Shown: positions 8,535 through 16,462 of the stretch, piece after piece
Numbering within the stretch: the first letter of the stretch is position 1
Layout of the letters: every line of letters begins with the position of its first letter
Source: Albidovulum marisflavi
GTDB lineage: Bacteria > Pseudomonadota > Alphaproteobacteria > Rhodobacterales > Rhodobacteraceae
Assembly: GCF_025751435.1 (NCBI RefSeq)
Contig: NZ_JAOWKY010000003.1
Span: 186,001 to 250,000, forward strand
DNA: 64,000 bases
Reading direction: 5' to 3'
Notes under the pieces: generated by a model
Database searches by the model: none
The model's input: only the letters and a program-made list of their open reading frames with translations
What the model was told of the DNA's origin: nothing
Program-made: the position numbers and the translations under genes

Positions 8535-9155
8535 GTGACCAAACGCACCTCTGCCAAGTACAAGATCGACCGCCGGATGGGCGAAAACATCTGGGGTCGT
8601 GCGAAATCCCCGGTCAACAAGCGTGACTACGGCCCAGGCCAGCATGGTCAGCGCCGCAAGGGCAAGCTGTCGGACTTCGGCACGCAGCTGCGTGCCAAGC
8701 AGAAGCTCAAGGGCTACTACGGCGATCTGACCGAAAAGCAGTTCCGCCGCATCTACTCGGAAGCCGAACGCGTCAAGGGCGACACCGGTGAGAACCTGAT
8801 CGGTCTGCTCGAGCGCCGCCTGGACGCCGTCGTCTACCGCGCCAAGTTCGTGCCGACCATCTTCGCCGCGCGCCAGTTCGTGAACCACGGCCATGTGACC
8901 GTCAACGGCAAGCGCGTGAACATCGGTTCCTACCGCGTCAAGGAAGGCGACGTCGTCGCCGTCCGTGACAAGTCGCGCCAGCTCGCCCTCGTGCTCGAGG
9001 CCGTCGGCCTTGCCGAGCGTGACGTGCCCGACTACATCGAGGCGGATCACAACAAGATGACCGCGACCTTCGTGCGCACGCCGGCCCTGGGCGACGTCCC
9101 CTACGCCGTGCAGATGGAACCGCACCTCGTCGTCGAATTCTACGCGAAGAACTGA
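8535..9155 (+). CDS. rpsD: 30S ribosomal protein S4
   Basis: 206-residue primary rRNA-binding protein of the small subunit. The N-terminal part begins [20 protein letters not shown], as in other Rhodobacteraceae S4 proteins, and the S4 RNA-binding domain lies at about residues 95-160. Translation starts at GTG 8535, supported by AAGGAG at 8522-8527; the in-frame upstream start at 8517 lies before the ribosome-binding site and is rejected. The gene is monocistronic, between its own promoter and a terminator, away from the alpha operon that holds rpsD in enterobacteria. Confidence 0.97.
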   Translation: MTKRTSAKYKIDRRMGENIWGRAKSPVNKRDYGPGQHGQRRKGKLSDFGTQLRAKQKLKGYYGDLTEKQFRRIYSEAERVKGDTGENLIGLLERRLDAVVYRAKFVPTIFAARQFVNHGHVTVNGKRVNIGSYRVKEGDVVAVRDKSRQLALVLEAVGLAERDVPDYIEADHNKMTATFVRTPALGDVPYAVQMEPHLVVEFYAKN

Positions 9156-9172
9156 TCTTCGCCATGTTCAGG

Positions 9173-9204
9173 AAAAGGGCCGTCCTTCGGGGCGGCCCTT
9201 TTTC
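9173..9204 (+). terminator. Rho-independent terminator after rpsD
   Basis: A GC-rich stem (GGGCCG ... CGGCCC, extended by AAAA/TTTT pairing) with a TTCG loop, followed by five T residues. It lies 17 bp after the rpsD stop. Confidence 0.85.
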
Positions 9205-9404
9205 TTGGCGCGCTGGTGCCATGGGCGGACGGGGCGGGCAGGCCCACCTTGGTCCGCAATGCCTGGTGGCGCGCGGCGGTCGGCGCGCGCGAAGGGCGCA
9301 AAGTCTGCAACACTTGGGCCTTGGCGCGATGGCACCTGGCGTTCGGGTCTGGCCTATGCGGGCGGCGCCCGATAGAAAGCGCCCGAACTTGCGGAGTCGC
9401 TGCC

Positions 9405-10490
9405 ATGACCGATCCGATCCGCCCGCAGCCGGGCATTATGGACATTGCCCTGTACGAGGGCGGTGCGGCGCATGTCGCGGGCATCAGCGACGCGATCAAG
9501 CTCAGTTCGAACGAAAACCCGTTTGGCCCGTCGGACAGGGCGAAAGAGGCGTTTCAGCGCGCCGTGCACAAGCTGCACCGCTACCCCAACACCGACCATG
9601 CCGCGCTGAGGCAGGCGATCGGCGATGTGCACGGACTTGACCCCGAGCGGATCATCTGCGGCGTGGGCTCGGACGAGATCATCCACTTCCTGTGCCAGGC
9701 CTATGCGGGTCCGCGCGACGAGGTGCTTTTCACCGAGCACGGGTTCCTGATGTACCGCATCTCTGCCATGGCGGCGGGCGCGACGCCCGTATCGGTCCCC
9801 GAGCGTGAGCGGACGACGGATGTGGACGCCCTGCTCGCAGCCTGCACGCGGCGCACGAAGCTGGTGTTCATCGCCAACCCGAACAACCCGACCGGCACCA
9901 TGATCGGCCCGGCCGAGGTCGAGCGTCTGGCAGCCGGCCTGCCGAAACAGGCGATCCTGGTGCTGGACGGCGCCTATGCAGAGTATGTCGAGGGCTTCGA
10001 CGGCGGCGCGGACCTTGTCAACCGCCGCTCCAACGTCTTCATGACGCGGACGTTCTCAAAGATCTACGGGCTTGGCGGGCTGCGTATCGGCTGGGGCTAT
10101 GGACCCAGGTCCATCATCGACGTCCTTAACCGCATCCGCGGGCCGTTCAACCTGTCGACCGCGCAGCTTGATGCCGCCGAAGCGGCCGTGCGGGACCGGG
10201 ATCACGTCGACCGCTGCCGCGCGGAGAACACCCGGTTGCGCGCCTGGCTGGCCGAGGCGCTGGCCGAACGCGGCGTGCCCTCGGATACATCGACGGCGAA
10301 CTTCATCCTTGCGCGCTTCGTCGATGAGTCCGAGGCAGCCGCCTGCAACGAATACCTGCAGAGCCAGGGCCTGATCGTGCGGCGTGTTGCGGGCTACGGT
10401 TTGCCCCATTGCCTTCGCATCACGATCGGCGACGAAGCTTCCTGCCGCCGGGTGGCGCATGCCATCGGCCAGTTCAAGGGGCAGAAATGA
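9405..10490 (+). CDS. hisC: Histidinol-phosphate aminotransferase
   Basis: 361-residue fold-type I PLP aminotransferase acting in histidine synthesis; HisC-type enzymes often also transaminate aromatic precursors. The PLP lysine is K219 in [24 protein letters not shown] and [10 protein letters not shown] are family motifs. The ATG at 9405 gives the usual start [10 protein letters not shown]; an open extension back to 9216 is not protein-like. It overlaps the next gene, a prephenate/arogenate dehydrogenase, by the ATGA junction. This pairing points to use in tyrosine/phenylalanine synthesis as well (inference). Confidence 0.92.
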   Translation: MTDPIRPQPGIMDIALYEGGAAHVAGISDAIKLSSNENPFGPSDRAKEAFQRAVHKLHRYPNTDHAALRQAIGDVHGLDPERIICGVGSDEIIHFLCQAYAGPRDEVLFTEHGFLMYRISAMAAGATPVSVPERERTTDVDALLAACTRRTKLVFIANPNNPTGTMIGPAEVERLAAGLPKQAILVLDGAYAEYVEGFDGGADLVNRRSNVFMTRTFSKIYGLGGLRIGWGYGPRSIIDVLNRIRGPFNLSTAQLDAAEAAVRDRDHVDRCRAENTRLRAWLAEALAERGVPSDTSTANFILARFVDESEAAACNEYLQSQGLIVRRVAGYGLPHCLRITIGDEASCRRVAHAIGQFKGQK

Positions 10491-11410
10491 GCCGTCCCAT
10501 CTATGACCGCGTGGCGCTGATCGGACTTGGACTGATCGCGTCCTCGATGGCGCACGCAATGAAGAAGTGGGGGCTGGCGGGCTCGGTCGCCGGACACGCG
10601 CGCACCGCCGAGACCCGCGCCGCCGCTCTGGAGATCGGGTTTTGCGACGAGGTCTTTGAAACCGCGGCCGAGGCCGTCAAGGGCGCCGACCTGGTCGTTC
10701 TGGCGGTGCCGGTGGGCGCGATGCGCGCGGTGGCCGAAGAGATCGGTCCGCATCTGAAGCCCGGCGCGACAGTCACCGACGTGGGTTCGGTCAAGCAGGC
10801 GGTGGTCGCGGCGGTTGCCCCCCATGTCCCGGAAGGGGTCCATTTCGTTCCCGGCCACCCGCTGGCCGGCACCGAACATTCCGGCCCGCATTCAGGCTTC
10901 GCGACGCTTTTTCAGAACCGCTGGTGCCTTCTGGTGCCCGCAAACGCGGATCCCGAGGCGGTCGCGCGCCTGCGCGCGCTGTGGGAGGGGATGGGCTCCT
11001 ACGTCGACGAGATGGATGCGGCCCACCACGATCTGGTCCTGGCCGTGACCAGCCACACGCCGCACCTGATCGCCTACACGATGGTTGGCGTGGCCGACCA
11101 CCTGAGCCGCGTGACCGAGAGCGAAGTCATCAAGTACTCTGCCGCGGGCTTCAGGGATTTCACCCGCATCGCGGCCTCGGACCCGACGATGTGGCGTGAC
11201 GTGTTCCTGACCAACAAGGAGGCGACGCTGGATATCCTCGGCCGCTTCACCGAGGAACTGTTCGTGCTTCAGCGCGCCATCCGGATGGGCGACGGGCAGC
11301 ATCTGCATGACTATTTCACGCGCACGCGTGCCATCCGGCGCGGCATCATCGAGGCCGGGCAGGACACTGCCGCACCGGATTTCGGGCGCACGAAATCTGC
11401 AGGCGACTAA
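10487..11410 (+). CDS. tyrC: Prephenate/arogenate dehydrogenase (cyclohexadienyl dehydrogenase)
   Basis: 307-residue NAD(P)-dependent TyrA-type dehydrogenase for tyrosine synthesis. The Rossmann motif [13 protein letters not shown] lies near residues 11-23, and [13 protein letters not shown] and the HTPHLIAY histidine motif mark the active site. There is no fused chorismate mutase or ACT domain. The start at ATG 10487 overlaps the hisC stop, so the two are translated together. It meets the minus-strand DUF2125 gene tail-to-tail with a 4-bp overlap. Substrate preference (prephenate versus arogenate) cannot be read from sequence. Confidence 0.92.
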   Translation: MSRPIYDRVALIGLGLIASSMAHAMKKWGLAGSVAGHARTAETRAAALEIGFCDEVFETAAEAVKGADLVVLAVPVGAMRAVAEEIGPHLKPGATVTDVGSVKQAVVAAVAPHVPEGVHFVPGHPLAGTEHSGPHSGFATLFQNRWCLLVPANADPEAVARLRALWEGMGSYVDEMDAAHHDLVLAVTSHTPHLIAYTMVGVADHLSRVTESEVIKYSAAGFRDFTRIAASDPTMWRDVFLTNKEATLDILGRFTEELFVLQRAIRMGDGQHLHDYFTRTRAIRRGIIEAGQDTAAPDFGRTKSAGD

Positions 11411-12369
11411 AGACGCGGCGCGGGTCCAAGCGGGAACGGGCCAAGATAGACCATTCCCTGCCGCAGGTCGAAGGGCAGGCTGACGCTGTCGGGGTCCGCC
11501 GAATTGCGCGCCACTCCCTCGAACATGCGTTCCAGGTTCGAGGCATCGACTGATGACAGCAGGCCCAGCGTCCTGGCGCCCGCGAGCATCTGCCGCCACT
11601 CGGTCAGCTTGACCGTCAGCTTTCCTTCGGGTGTGCCTGAGGCGGTGACCTCGACCGTTCCCTCTGCCTCGATCCGCATCGGTCCCCAGATGATCCGCGC
11701 CGACGAAATCTCTGCGCGCGAAAGCCGGGGCGGCGTTTCCCCGGCGAAACGGTCGATCGGTCGATCGAAGCTGAGCGTCGCGTCAAGGTAGGCGCGATCG
11801 ATCGTGGCGGGGACGTCGGCGCCGGTTTCAAGGCCTGTCAGATCGGTATCCATCACATCGACGCCAATCCGATGCGTCCGGCCGTCTTCTTCCGTCGCCT
11901 GGCTGGCAACTCGGGCCTCTCGGGCCTTTGCGAACCAACCGGAGGCGGCCAGTGAGGGCGCCTTTACCACCATCTGTGCATGGTCAAGCGGCAGCTTCGT
12001 CTCGGTTCCGAAAAGCGCGGAGGCCCGCATGTCTTCGGCTTTCAGTTCGATCCGCTGTCCCGCCACGGTCAGGCTTTGTTCGTTCGGCCAGACCGCTATG
12101 ATCTGGTTGGGCCTGTAGGACAGCGCGAAGACCTGCAGAAACGGCGCGGTCCATCTGATGTCCCGGCCGCGCACCTCGGGTGCCTCGACCGTCAGGTCGA
12201 AGCGCGAGGGGAAGCCGACCAGTCCGACCGAGGCGTAGTTGACCTGCCCTTGGGCCCGAAGCTGGGTCAGCGCCGACTCGACCCCTGACAGGACGGCGCG
12301 CGAACCCACGAACCAGTACCCCCCGTAGAGAGCCGCCAGAACGACGGTGAGTGACAAGAGCTTGCGCAT
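11407..12369 (-). CDS. DUF2125 domain protein
   Basis: 320-residue conserved alphaproteobacterial protein of unknown function. One N-terminal membrane helix or uncleaved signal (about residues 5-22, LLSLTVVLAALYGGYWFVG) is followed by a beta-rich periplasmic region, the arrangement of the DUF2125 family. Motifs such as GFPSRFDLTVEAPEVRG near residue 52 fit this family. It stands alone on the minus strand between hisC-tyrC and a ChaC-like gene. A role at the cell envelope is likely, but nothing more specific can be supported. Confidence 0.75.
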   Translation of the reverse strand: MRKLLSLTVVLAALYGGYWFVGSRAVLSGVESALTQLRAQGQVNYASVGLVGFPSRFDLTVEAPEVRGRDIRWTAPFLQVFALSYRPNQIIAVWPNEQSLTVAGQRIELKAEDMRASALFGTETKLPLDHAQMVVKAPSLAASGWFAKAREARVASQATEEDGRTHRIGVDVMDTDLTGLETGADVPATIDRAYLDATLSFDRPIDRFAGETPPRLSRAEISSARIIWGPMRIEAEGTVEVTASGTPEGKLTVKLTEWRQMLAGARTLGLLSSVDASNLERMFEGVARNSADPDSVSLPFDLRQGMVYLGPFPLGPAPRL

Positions 12370-12441
12370 TCTGCGCCCCCGTGGGTCTTTCCTGAGACTT
12401 GCAGATGGTGTTTACAGGCCCGGCGGGAAAGGGGCCAGAGC

Positions 12442-12996
12442 ATGAACGTGAACAGCCTGTGGGTCTTCGGCTATGGATCGCTTATCTGGGAGCCGGGTTT
12501 CCCCTATACCGAACGCGTCGTCGCGCGGCTTTCGGGATGGCACCGGTCGTTCTGCATGCGCTCGATCCACCACCGCGGCACGCCGGAGGAGCCGGGCCTG
12601 GTGCTGGCGCTTGACGCGGCCGAAGGGGCGCACTGCGACGGCGTCGCGTTCGCCGTTGCCGACGATCACGCCGAGGCCACGATTGCCTATCTGCGCGAAA
12701 GGGAACTGGTCTCTGCGGCCTATCTGGAACGAACCGTTCCGCTCTTGCTGGCCGACGGACGCGCGGTCGAGGCATTGGCCTTTGTCATCGACCCCGATCA
12801 TGTCCAGTATTGTGGTGGCCTCGAGCTTGAGGAGCAGGCGCGGATCATCGCCCGGGCCGAGGGCGGACGTGGGCGCAACAGCGACTACCTGTGGAATACC
12901 GCCGCGCATCTTGTCGAGCTTGGGCTTGCCGATCCGGACCTTGACTGGCTGGCAGACCGCGTGCGCGCGCATCTGGCGGGTGACGCAAGGCGGTGA
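12442..12996 (+). CDS. Gamma-glutamylcyclotransferase, ChaC family
   Basis: 184-residue cytosolic enzyme. The N-terminal WVFGYGSLIWEPGF is the substrate-binding signature of the cyclotransferase fold, and the C-terminal GRGRNSDYLWNTAAHL is typical of ChaC. ChaC proteins cleave glutathione to 5-oxoproline and Cys-Gly. It probably acts in glutathione turnover; gloB, another glutathione enzyme, lies some 6 kb away. It starts 72 bp after the start of the divergent DUF2125 gene. It is shorter than E. coli ChaC but within family range. Confidence 0.85.
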   Translation: MNVNSLWVFGYGSLIWEPGFPYTERVVARLSGWHRSFCMRSIHHRGTPEEPGLVLALDAAEGAHCDGVAFAVADDHAEATIAYLRERELVSAAYLERTVPLLLADGRAVEALAFVIDPDHVQYCGGLELEEQARIIARAEGGRGRNSDYLWNTAAHLVELGLADPDLDWLADRVRAHLAGDARR

Positions 12997-13083
12997 CGTC
13001 GGGGCCGGGGCCTCGCATCGCGGGCTTGGCACGCTGCGCGGCCCCGCCTATTGTCGGCCCGACAGAACGGGGACCGCACCAAG

Positions 13084-14304
13084 ATGATCAAACCCGCGCG
13101 TGAGGCCGAGCCGCTATTTTCGCAACCCGTCCGCCAGGTCGTGATGATGCTGATCGTCATCGGGCTTGTCGGCGCGGGCGCATATCTGGCCTTCGCGCGG
13201 ATATCGCCGATCTTTCTGGCCAACCCCTATCTCAACGGCCTGATCCTGGGCGTGTTCGTCCTGGGCGTGTTGACCTGTTTCTGGCAGGTGGTGCAGCTGG
13301 TCCAGTCGGTCAGCTGGATCGAGGGCTTCGCCGCCAACCGTCCTGGGCACGAGGTGACCGTGCCGCCACGCATGCTTGCGCCGCTCGCCGCCCTTTTGCG
13401 CAGCCGCACCGCCCGCAGCAGCCACATATCGAACTCTTCCGCCCGATCGATCCTGGAGTCGGTTTCCGCGAGGATCGACGAGGCGCGCGACATCACGCGC
13501 TATCTGATCAACCTTCTGATCTTCCTTGGTCTGCTCGGGACCTTCTACGGGCTCGCGACGACGGTCCCCGCCGTCGTCGACACCATCCGCGCGCTTGCCC
13601 CCCACGAGGGCGAGACCGGGATGCAGGTTTTCGACAAGCTGATGACGGGTCTCGAGGCGCAGCTGGGCGGCATGGGCACGGCCTTTTCCTCGTCGCTTCT
13701 CGGCCTGGCCGGGTCGCTTGTGGTGGGGCTGCTCGAACTGTTCGCAGGGCACGGCCAGAACCGCTTCTATTCGGAGCTTGAGGATTGGCTTTCCTCGTTC
13801 ACCCGCCTCAGCCTTGCCGGGTCGGACGGCGAAGGCGGGGTCGACGGCGCGGGGTTGGCGGATGTCATCGACCAGATGGCCAACCAGGTCGAGGCGCTGA
13901 CCGACCTGTTTTCCCAGGCCGAGGCCGGGCGCATCCGCACGGATGACGCGCTTGTCCAGCTTGCGCAGGCGGTTCACATGATGGCAGAGCGCAACGAGAC
14001 CGCGGCGGGTTCGGGTGCGGCGCTGGACCGGATTGCCGCCGGGCAGGACAAGATCGTGCAGGGGCAGGACAAGCTTGTCTCGATCATGGAAAAGGGCGCT
14101 GCCGAGCCCGCGGTCGACGGCAGCGACGCAGAGGCGAGGATGCGCCTGCGTTCGATCGACGTGCAGCTTCTGAAGATCCTGGAAGAGGTCGCGGCAGGCC
14201 GTCAGGAAGCGGTCGCGGAGCTTCGTTCGGATCTTGCGCAGCTGACGCGCGCCGTACGCTCGCTGGTTCGCATCGAACCGTCGGCCCCACCCAGGAAGGA
14301 CTAG
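13084..14304 (+). CDS. MotA/TolQ/ExbB/ZorA-family proton-channel protein
   Basis: 406-residue membrane protein with four predicted helices (about 21-36, 46-66, 143-163, 190-213) and a long soluble helical C-terminal tail. The motifs LLGTFYGLATTV and GGMGTAFSSSLLGLAGSLV are the pore-lining signatures of the MotA/ExbB/ZorA family. Its partner is encoded 3 bp downstream. The pair should form an ion-driven 5:2 motor in the inner membrane. The ATG at 13084 is preferred to an upstream TTG at 13051. The tail (about residues 240-400) has repeated heptads and a short GQDKIVQGQDKLV repeat. What the motor drives is unknown. Confidence 0.85.
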   Translation: MIKPAREAEPLFSQPVRQVVMMLIVIGLVGAGAYLAFARISPIFLANPYLNGLILGVFVLGVLTCFWQVVQLVQSVSWIEGFAANRPGHEVTVPPRMLAPLAALLRSRTARSSHISNSSARSILESVSARIDEARDITRYLINLLIFLGLLGTFYGLATTVPAVVDTIRALAPHEGETGMQVFDKLMTGLEAQLGGMGTAFSSSLLGLAGSLVVGLLELFAGHGQNRFYSELEDWLSSFTRLSLAGSDGEGGVDGAGLADVIDQMANQVEALTDLFSQAEAGRIRTDDALVQLAQAVHMMAERNETAAGSGAALDRIAAGQDKIVQGQDKLVSIMEKGAAEPAVDGSDAEARMRLRSIDVQLLKILEEVAAGRQEAVAELRSDLAQLTRAVRSLVRIEPSAPPRKD

Positions 14305-14307
14305 GCC

Positions 14308-15930
14308 ATGGCGCAGTCGAACGGCCGCGGCGGGCAACGGTTCTCGACCAACATATGGCCCGGTTTCGTCGACGCGATGACGGCGCTTCTGATGGTGCTG
14401 ATGTTCGTGCTGACGATCTTCATGATCGTGCAGTTCACCTTGCGCGAAACGATCAACACGCAGGATGACGAACTTGCGGAACTGACCGACCAGCTCACGG
14501 GGCTGGCCGACGCGCTTGGACTGGAACGCGACCGCACCGCCGCCTATCAGGTGCAGGTGCAGGGGCTGAACGCGGATCTGGCCGCCGCGCGGACCGAGGC
14601 CGACCGCCAGTCCGCGCTGATCGCAACCCTGACCCGCCAGGTAGAGGATACGACCGCCGATCTGGCCGAGGCGACCGCCAGAGTCACCAGCTTCGAAGCG
14701 CAGGTGGCCTCGCTTCTGTCCGAACGAGACAGTGCGCGCGCCCAGGTCGCAGACCTGACGCAGGCACGCGACAAGCTTCTGTCCGACCAGGAGGCGCTGA
14801 ACCTTGCCCTTGCCAAGGCGCGCGACGAGGTCGACGCGCAGGCAGAGGCAGCCCGGCTTGCCGCTGCCCGGCGCGAGGCGCTGAACGCCCTGATCGCCGA
14901 CCTGCGCGCACGCGCCGCCGCGCAGGGGCAGGAGCTGGCCGCGGCCCAGGACAGCCTGTCCCAGGCCGAAAAGGAGAGGCTCGCCGAGGCCGCCGCGGCC
15001 GAGGCGTTGCGCGACCGCCTGCGGAATTCCGAAAGCGAGCTGACGGCGATGACGCTGGCGCTTGAGGAAAAGCGCAGGGAGGCTGAGGAAACCCTGACCC
15101 TGCTTGCCGCCGCGCAGGGCAGGGACGCCGAGGGCCAGACCGAAGCCGAGCGCAAGGCCGCCCTGCTGGCGACGGCGGAATCCGAGCTGGCGAAACAGAA
15201 GGAGGTTTCTGCCTCGGCGCAACGGCAGGTGGCGGTTCTAAATCAGCAGCTTGCGGCGGTGCGTGGGCAGCTTGGCGCGCTTCAGGCGCTTCTGGATGCC
15301 GCGGCGGACCGCGACGCCGAAGCGAAGGTGCAGATCGAGGCCCTTGGCAGCCAGCTGAATTCCGCCTTGGCCCAGGTCGCCTCCGAGCAGCGCCGCAGGG
15401 CCGAACTGGAAGAGGCGGAGCGGCTTCGGCTTGAGGAAGAGGCGAAGTCCTTGCGCGACGAGGCCAAGCAACTGTCGCGCTACCGTTCGGAGTTCTTCGG
15501 CAAGCTTTCCGAGGTCCTGTCGGGCCGGGAAGGTGTGCGGGTGGTCGGCGACCGTTTCGTCTTTTCCTCGGAAGTGCTTTTCGAAACCGGATCGGCGGAA
15601 CTGTCCTCCGAAGGACGCTCTCAGATCGCCGGCGTCGTGTCGATCTTGCGCGACATCTCGGACCAGATCCCGTCTGCGATCGATTGGATCGTCCGGGTGG
15701 ACGGGCATACCGACAATGTTCCGATATCCAGCGGCGAGTTTCGCGACAACTGGGAGCTGAGCCAGGCGCGTGCGTTGTCAGTCGTGCGCTACATGCAGGA
15801 TGACCTTGGATTCCCGCCCGAGCGCATGGCCGCGACAGGGTTCGGCGAATATCGTCCCGTCGCCGAGGGTGACACCCCGGAAGCGCGCGCGCAGAACCGT
15901 CGCATCGAACTTAAGCTGACCGAGCGGTAG
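14308..15930 (+). CDS. MotB/ZorB-like stator protein with long coiled coil and OmpA-type peptidoglycan-binding domain
   Basis: 540 residues in three parts. A single N-terminal helix (about 20-45, FVDAMTALLMVLMFVLTIF) has aspartate D22 at the position of the proton-carrying Asp of MotB. A very long Ala/Glu/Arg-rich coiled coil follows (about 48-395). The C-terminal OmpA/MotB domain (about 405-540) contains VLFETGSAEL and DGHTDNVPI. It should span the inner membrane and grip peptidoglycan. It starts 3 bp after the channel gene. The coiled coil far exceeds that of MotB. No flagellar, Tol or Zorya effector genes flank it. Confidence 0.85.
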   Translation: MAQSNGRGGQRFSTNIWPGFVDAMTALLMVLMFVLTIFMIVQFTLRETINTQDDELAELTDQLTGLADALGLERDRTAAYQVQVQGLNADLAAARTEADRQSALIATLTRQVEDTTADLAEATARVTSFEAQVASLLSERDSARAQVADLTQARDKLLSDQEALNLALAKARDEVDAQAEAARLAAARREALNALIADLRARAAAQGQELAAAQDSLSQAEKERLAEAAAAEALRDRLRNSESELTAMTLALEEKRREAEETLTLLAAAQGRDAEGQTEAERKAALLATAESELAKQKEVSASAQRQVAVLNQQLAAVRGQLGALQALLDAAADRDAEAKVQIEALGSQLNSALAQVASEQRRRAELEEAERLRLEEEAKSLRDEAKQLSRYRSEFFGKLSEVLSGREGVRVVGDRFVFSSEVLFETGSAELSSEGRSQIAGVVSILRDISDQIPSAIDWIVRVDGHTDNVPISSGEFRDNWELSQARALSVVRYMQDDLGFPPERMAATGFGEYRPVAEGDTPEARAQNRRIELKLTER

Positions 15931-16028
15931 CACAAGGCCGGACGCGCGCCGTGCTAGAGTGTCGCCGATCCGCCGCTGACCGGCAATCGGGCCGACATGC
16001 GACGCCGGATCGAAGCGGGGGCAAGCCC

Positions 16029-16416
16029 ATGTCGACAAGGTTCATCGTTTCGGTGGACGGCGTGCCACAATCGCCGTCACCGATCAGCAATGCCGTCGTG
16101 GTCGGTAATCAGTGCTGGATCAGCGGCCAGCTTTCGGTTGGACCCGATGGCAAGTACGTCCCCCGGCACAACGCGGCAGGAGGCCGAGCGCGCCTTCGAT
16201 CACGTATTTCGCATCGCGGAAGCCGCGGGCTTCCATAGATCGGAGATCGTTTACGTCGATCTGGCCTTCCTGGATCTGGCCGATGTGGGCGAGGTGAACG
16301 CGCTTTACGGAGCGCTGTTCCCCGAGGGGAGGCGGCCTGCGCGCACGATCCACCAGGCAGCCGCATTGCCGTTTGGCGGCAGGATCAAGGTTCAGGCGAT
16401 CGCGGCGCGCGCATGA
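16029..16416 (+). pseudogene. RidA-family protein, broken by a one-base frameshift
   Basis: The reading frame from ATG 16029 encodes a normal RidA/YjgF N-terminus (ISNAVVVGNQCWISGQLSVG ...) up to KYVP. It then goes out of frame, while a second frame continues the same protein from GTTRQEAERAF to the family end PFGGRIKVQAIAARA. The switch sits in a run of five C at about 16160-16164; removing one C restores a continuous product of about 128 residues. RidA proteins deaminate reactive enamine/imine intermediates. Either the gene is a recent pseudogene or the extra C is a sequencing error; the intact flanking sequence favours a very recent event or an error. Confidence 0.8.
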
Positions 16417-16444
16417 AAAAAGGGCGGCAATGGTCGCCGCCCTT
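16416..16444 (-). terminator. Rho-independent terminator of clpA
   Basis: AAGGGCGGC (16420-16428), a 7-nt loop, then GCCGCCCTT (16436-16444). On the minus strand the stem is followed by six T residues (the A-run at 16416-16421). It sits 18 bp past the clpA stop. On the plus strand the T-tract is poor, so it serves mainly clpA. Confidence 0.85.
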
Positions 16445-16462
16445 CCTTGCCAGTCGCAGGGT

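Noticed and set aside
13084..15930. Zorya-type anti-phage system
   Set aside because: The two motor genes resemble ZorA/ZorB, but no ZorC, ZorD or ZorE gene is adjacent; the neighbours are chaC- and ridA-type genes. A defence role is therefore not claimed.
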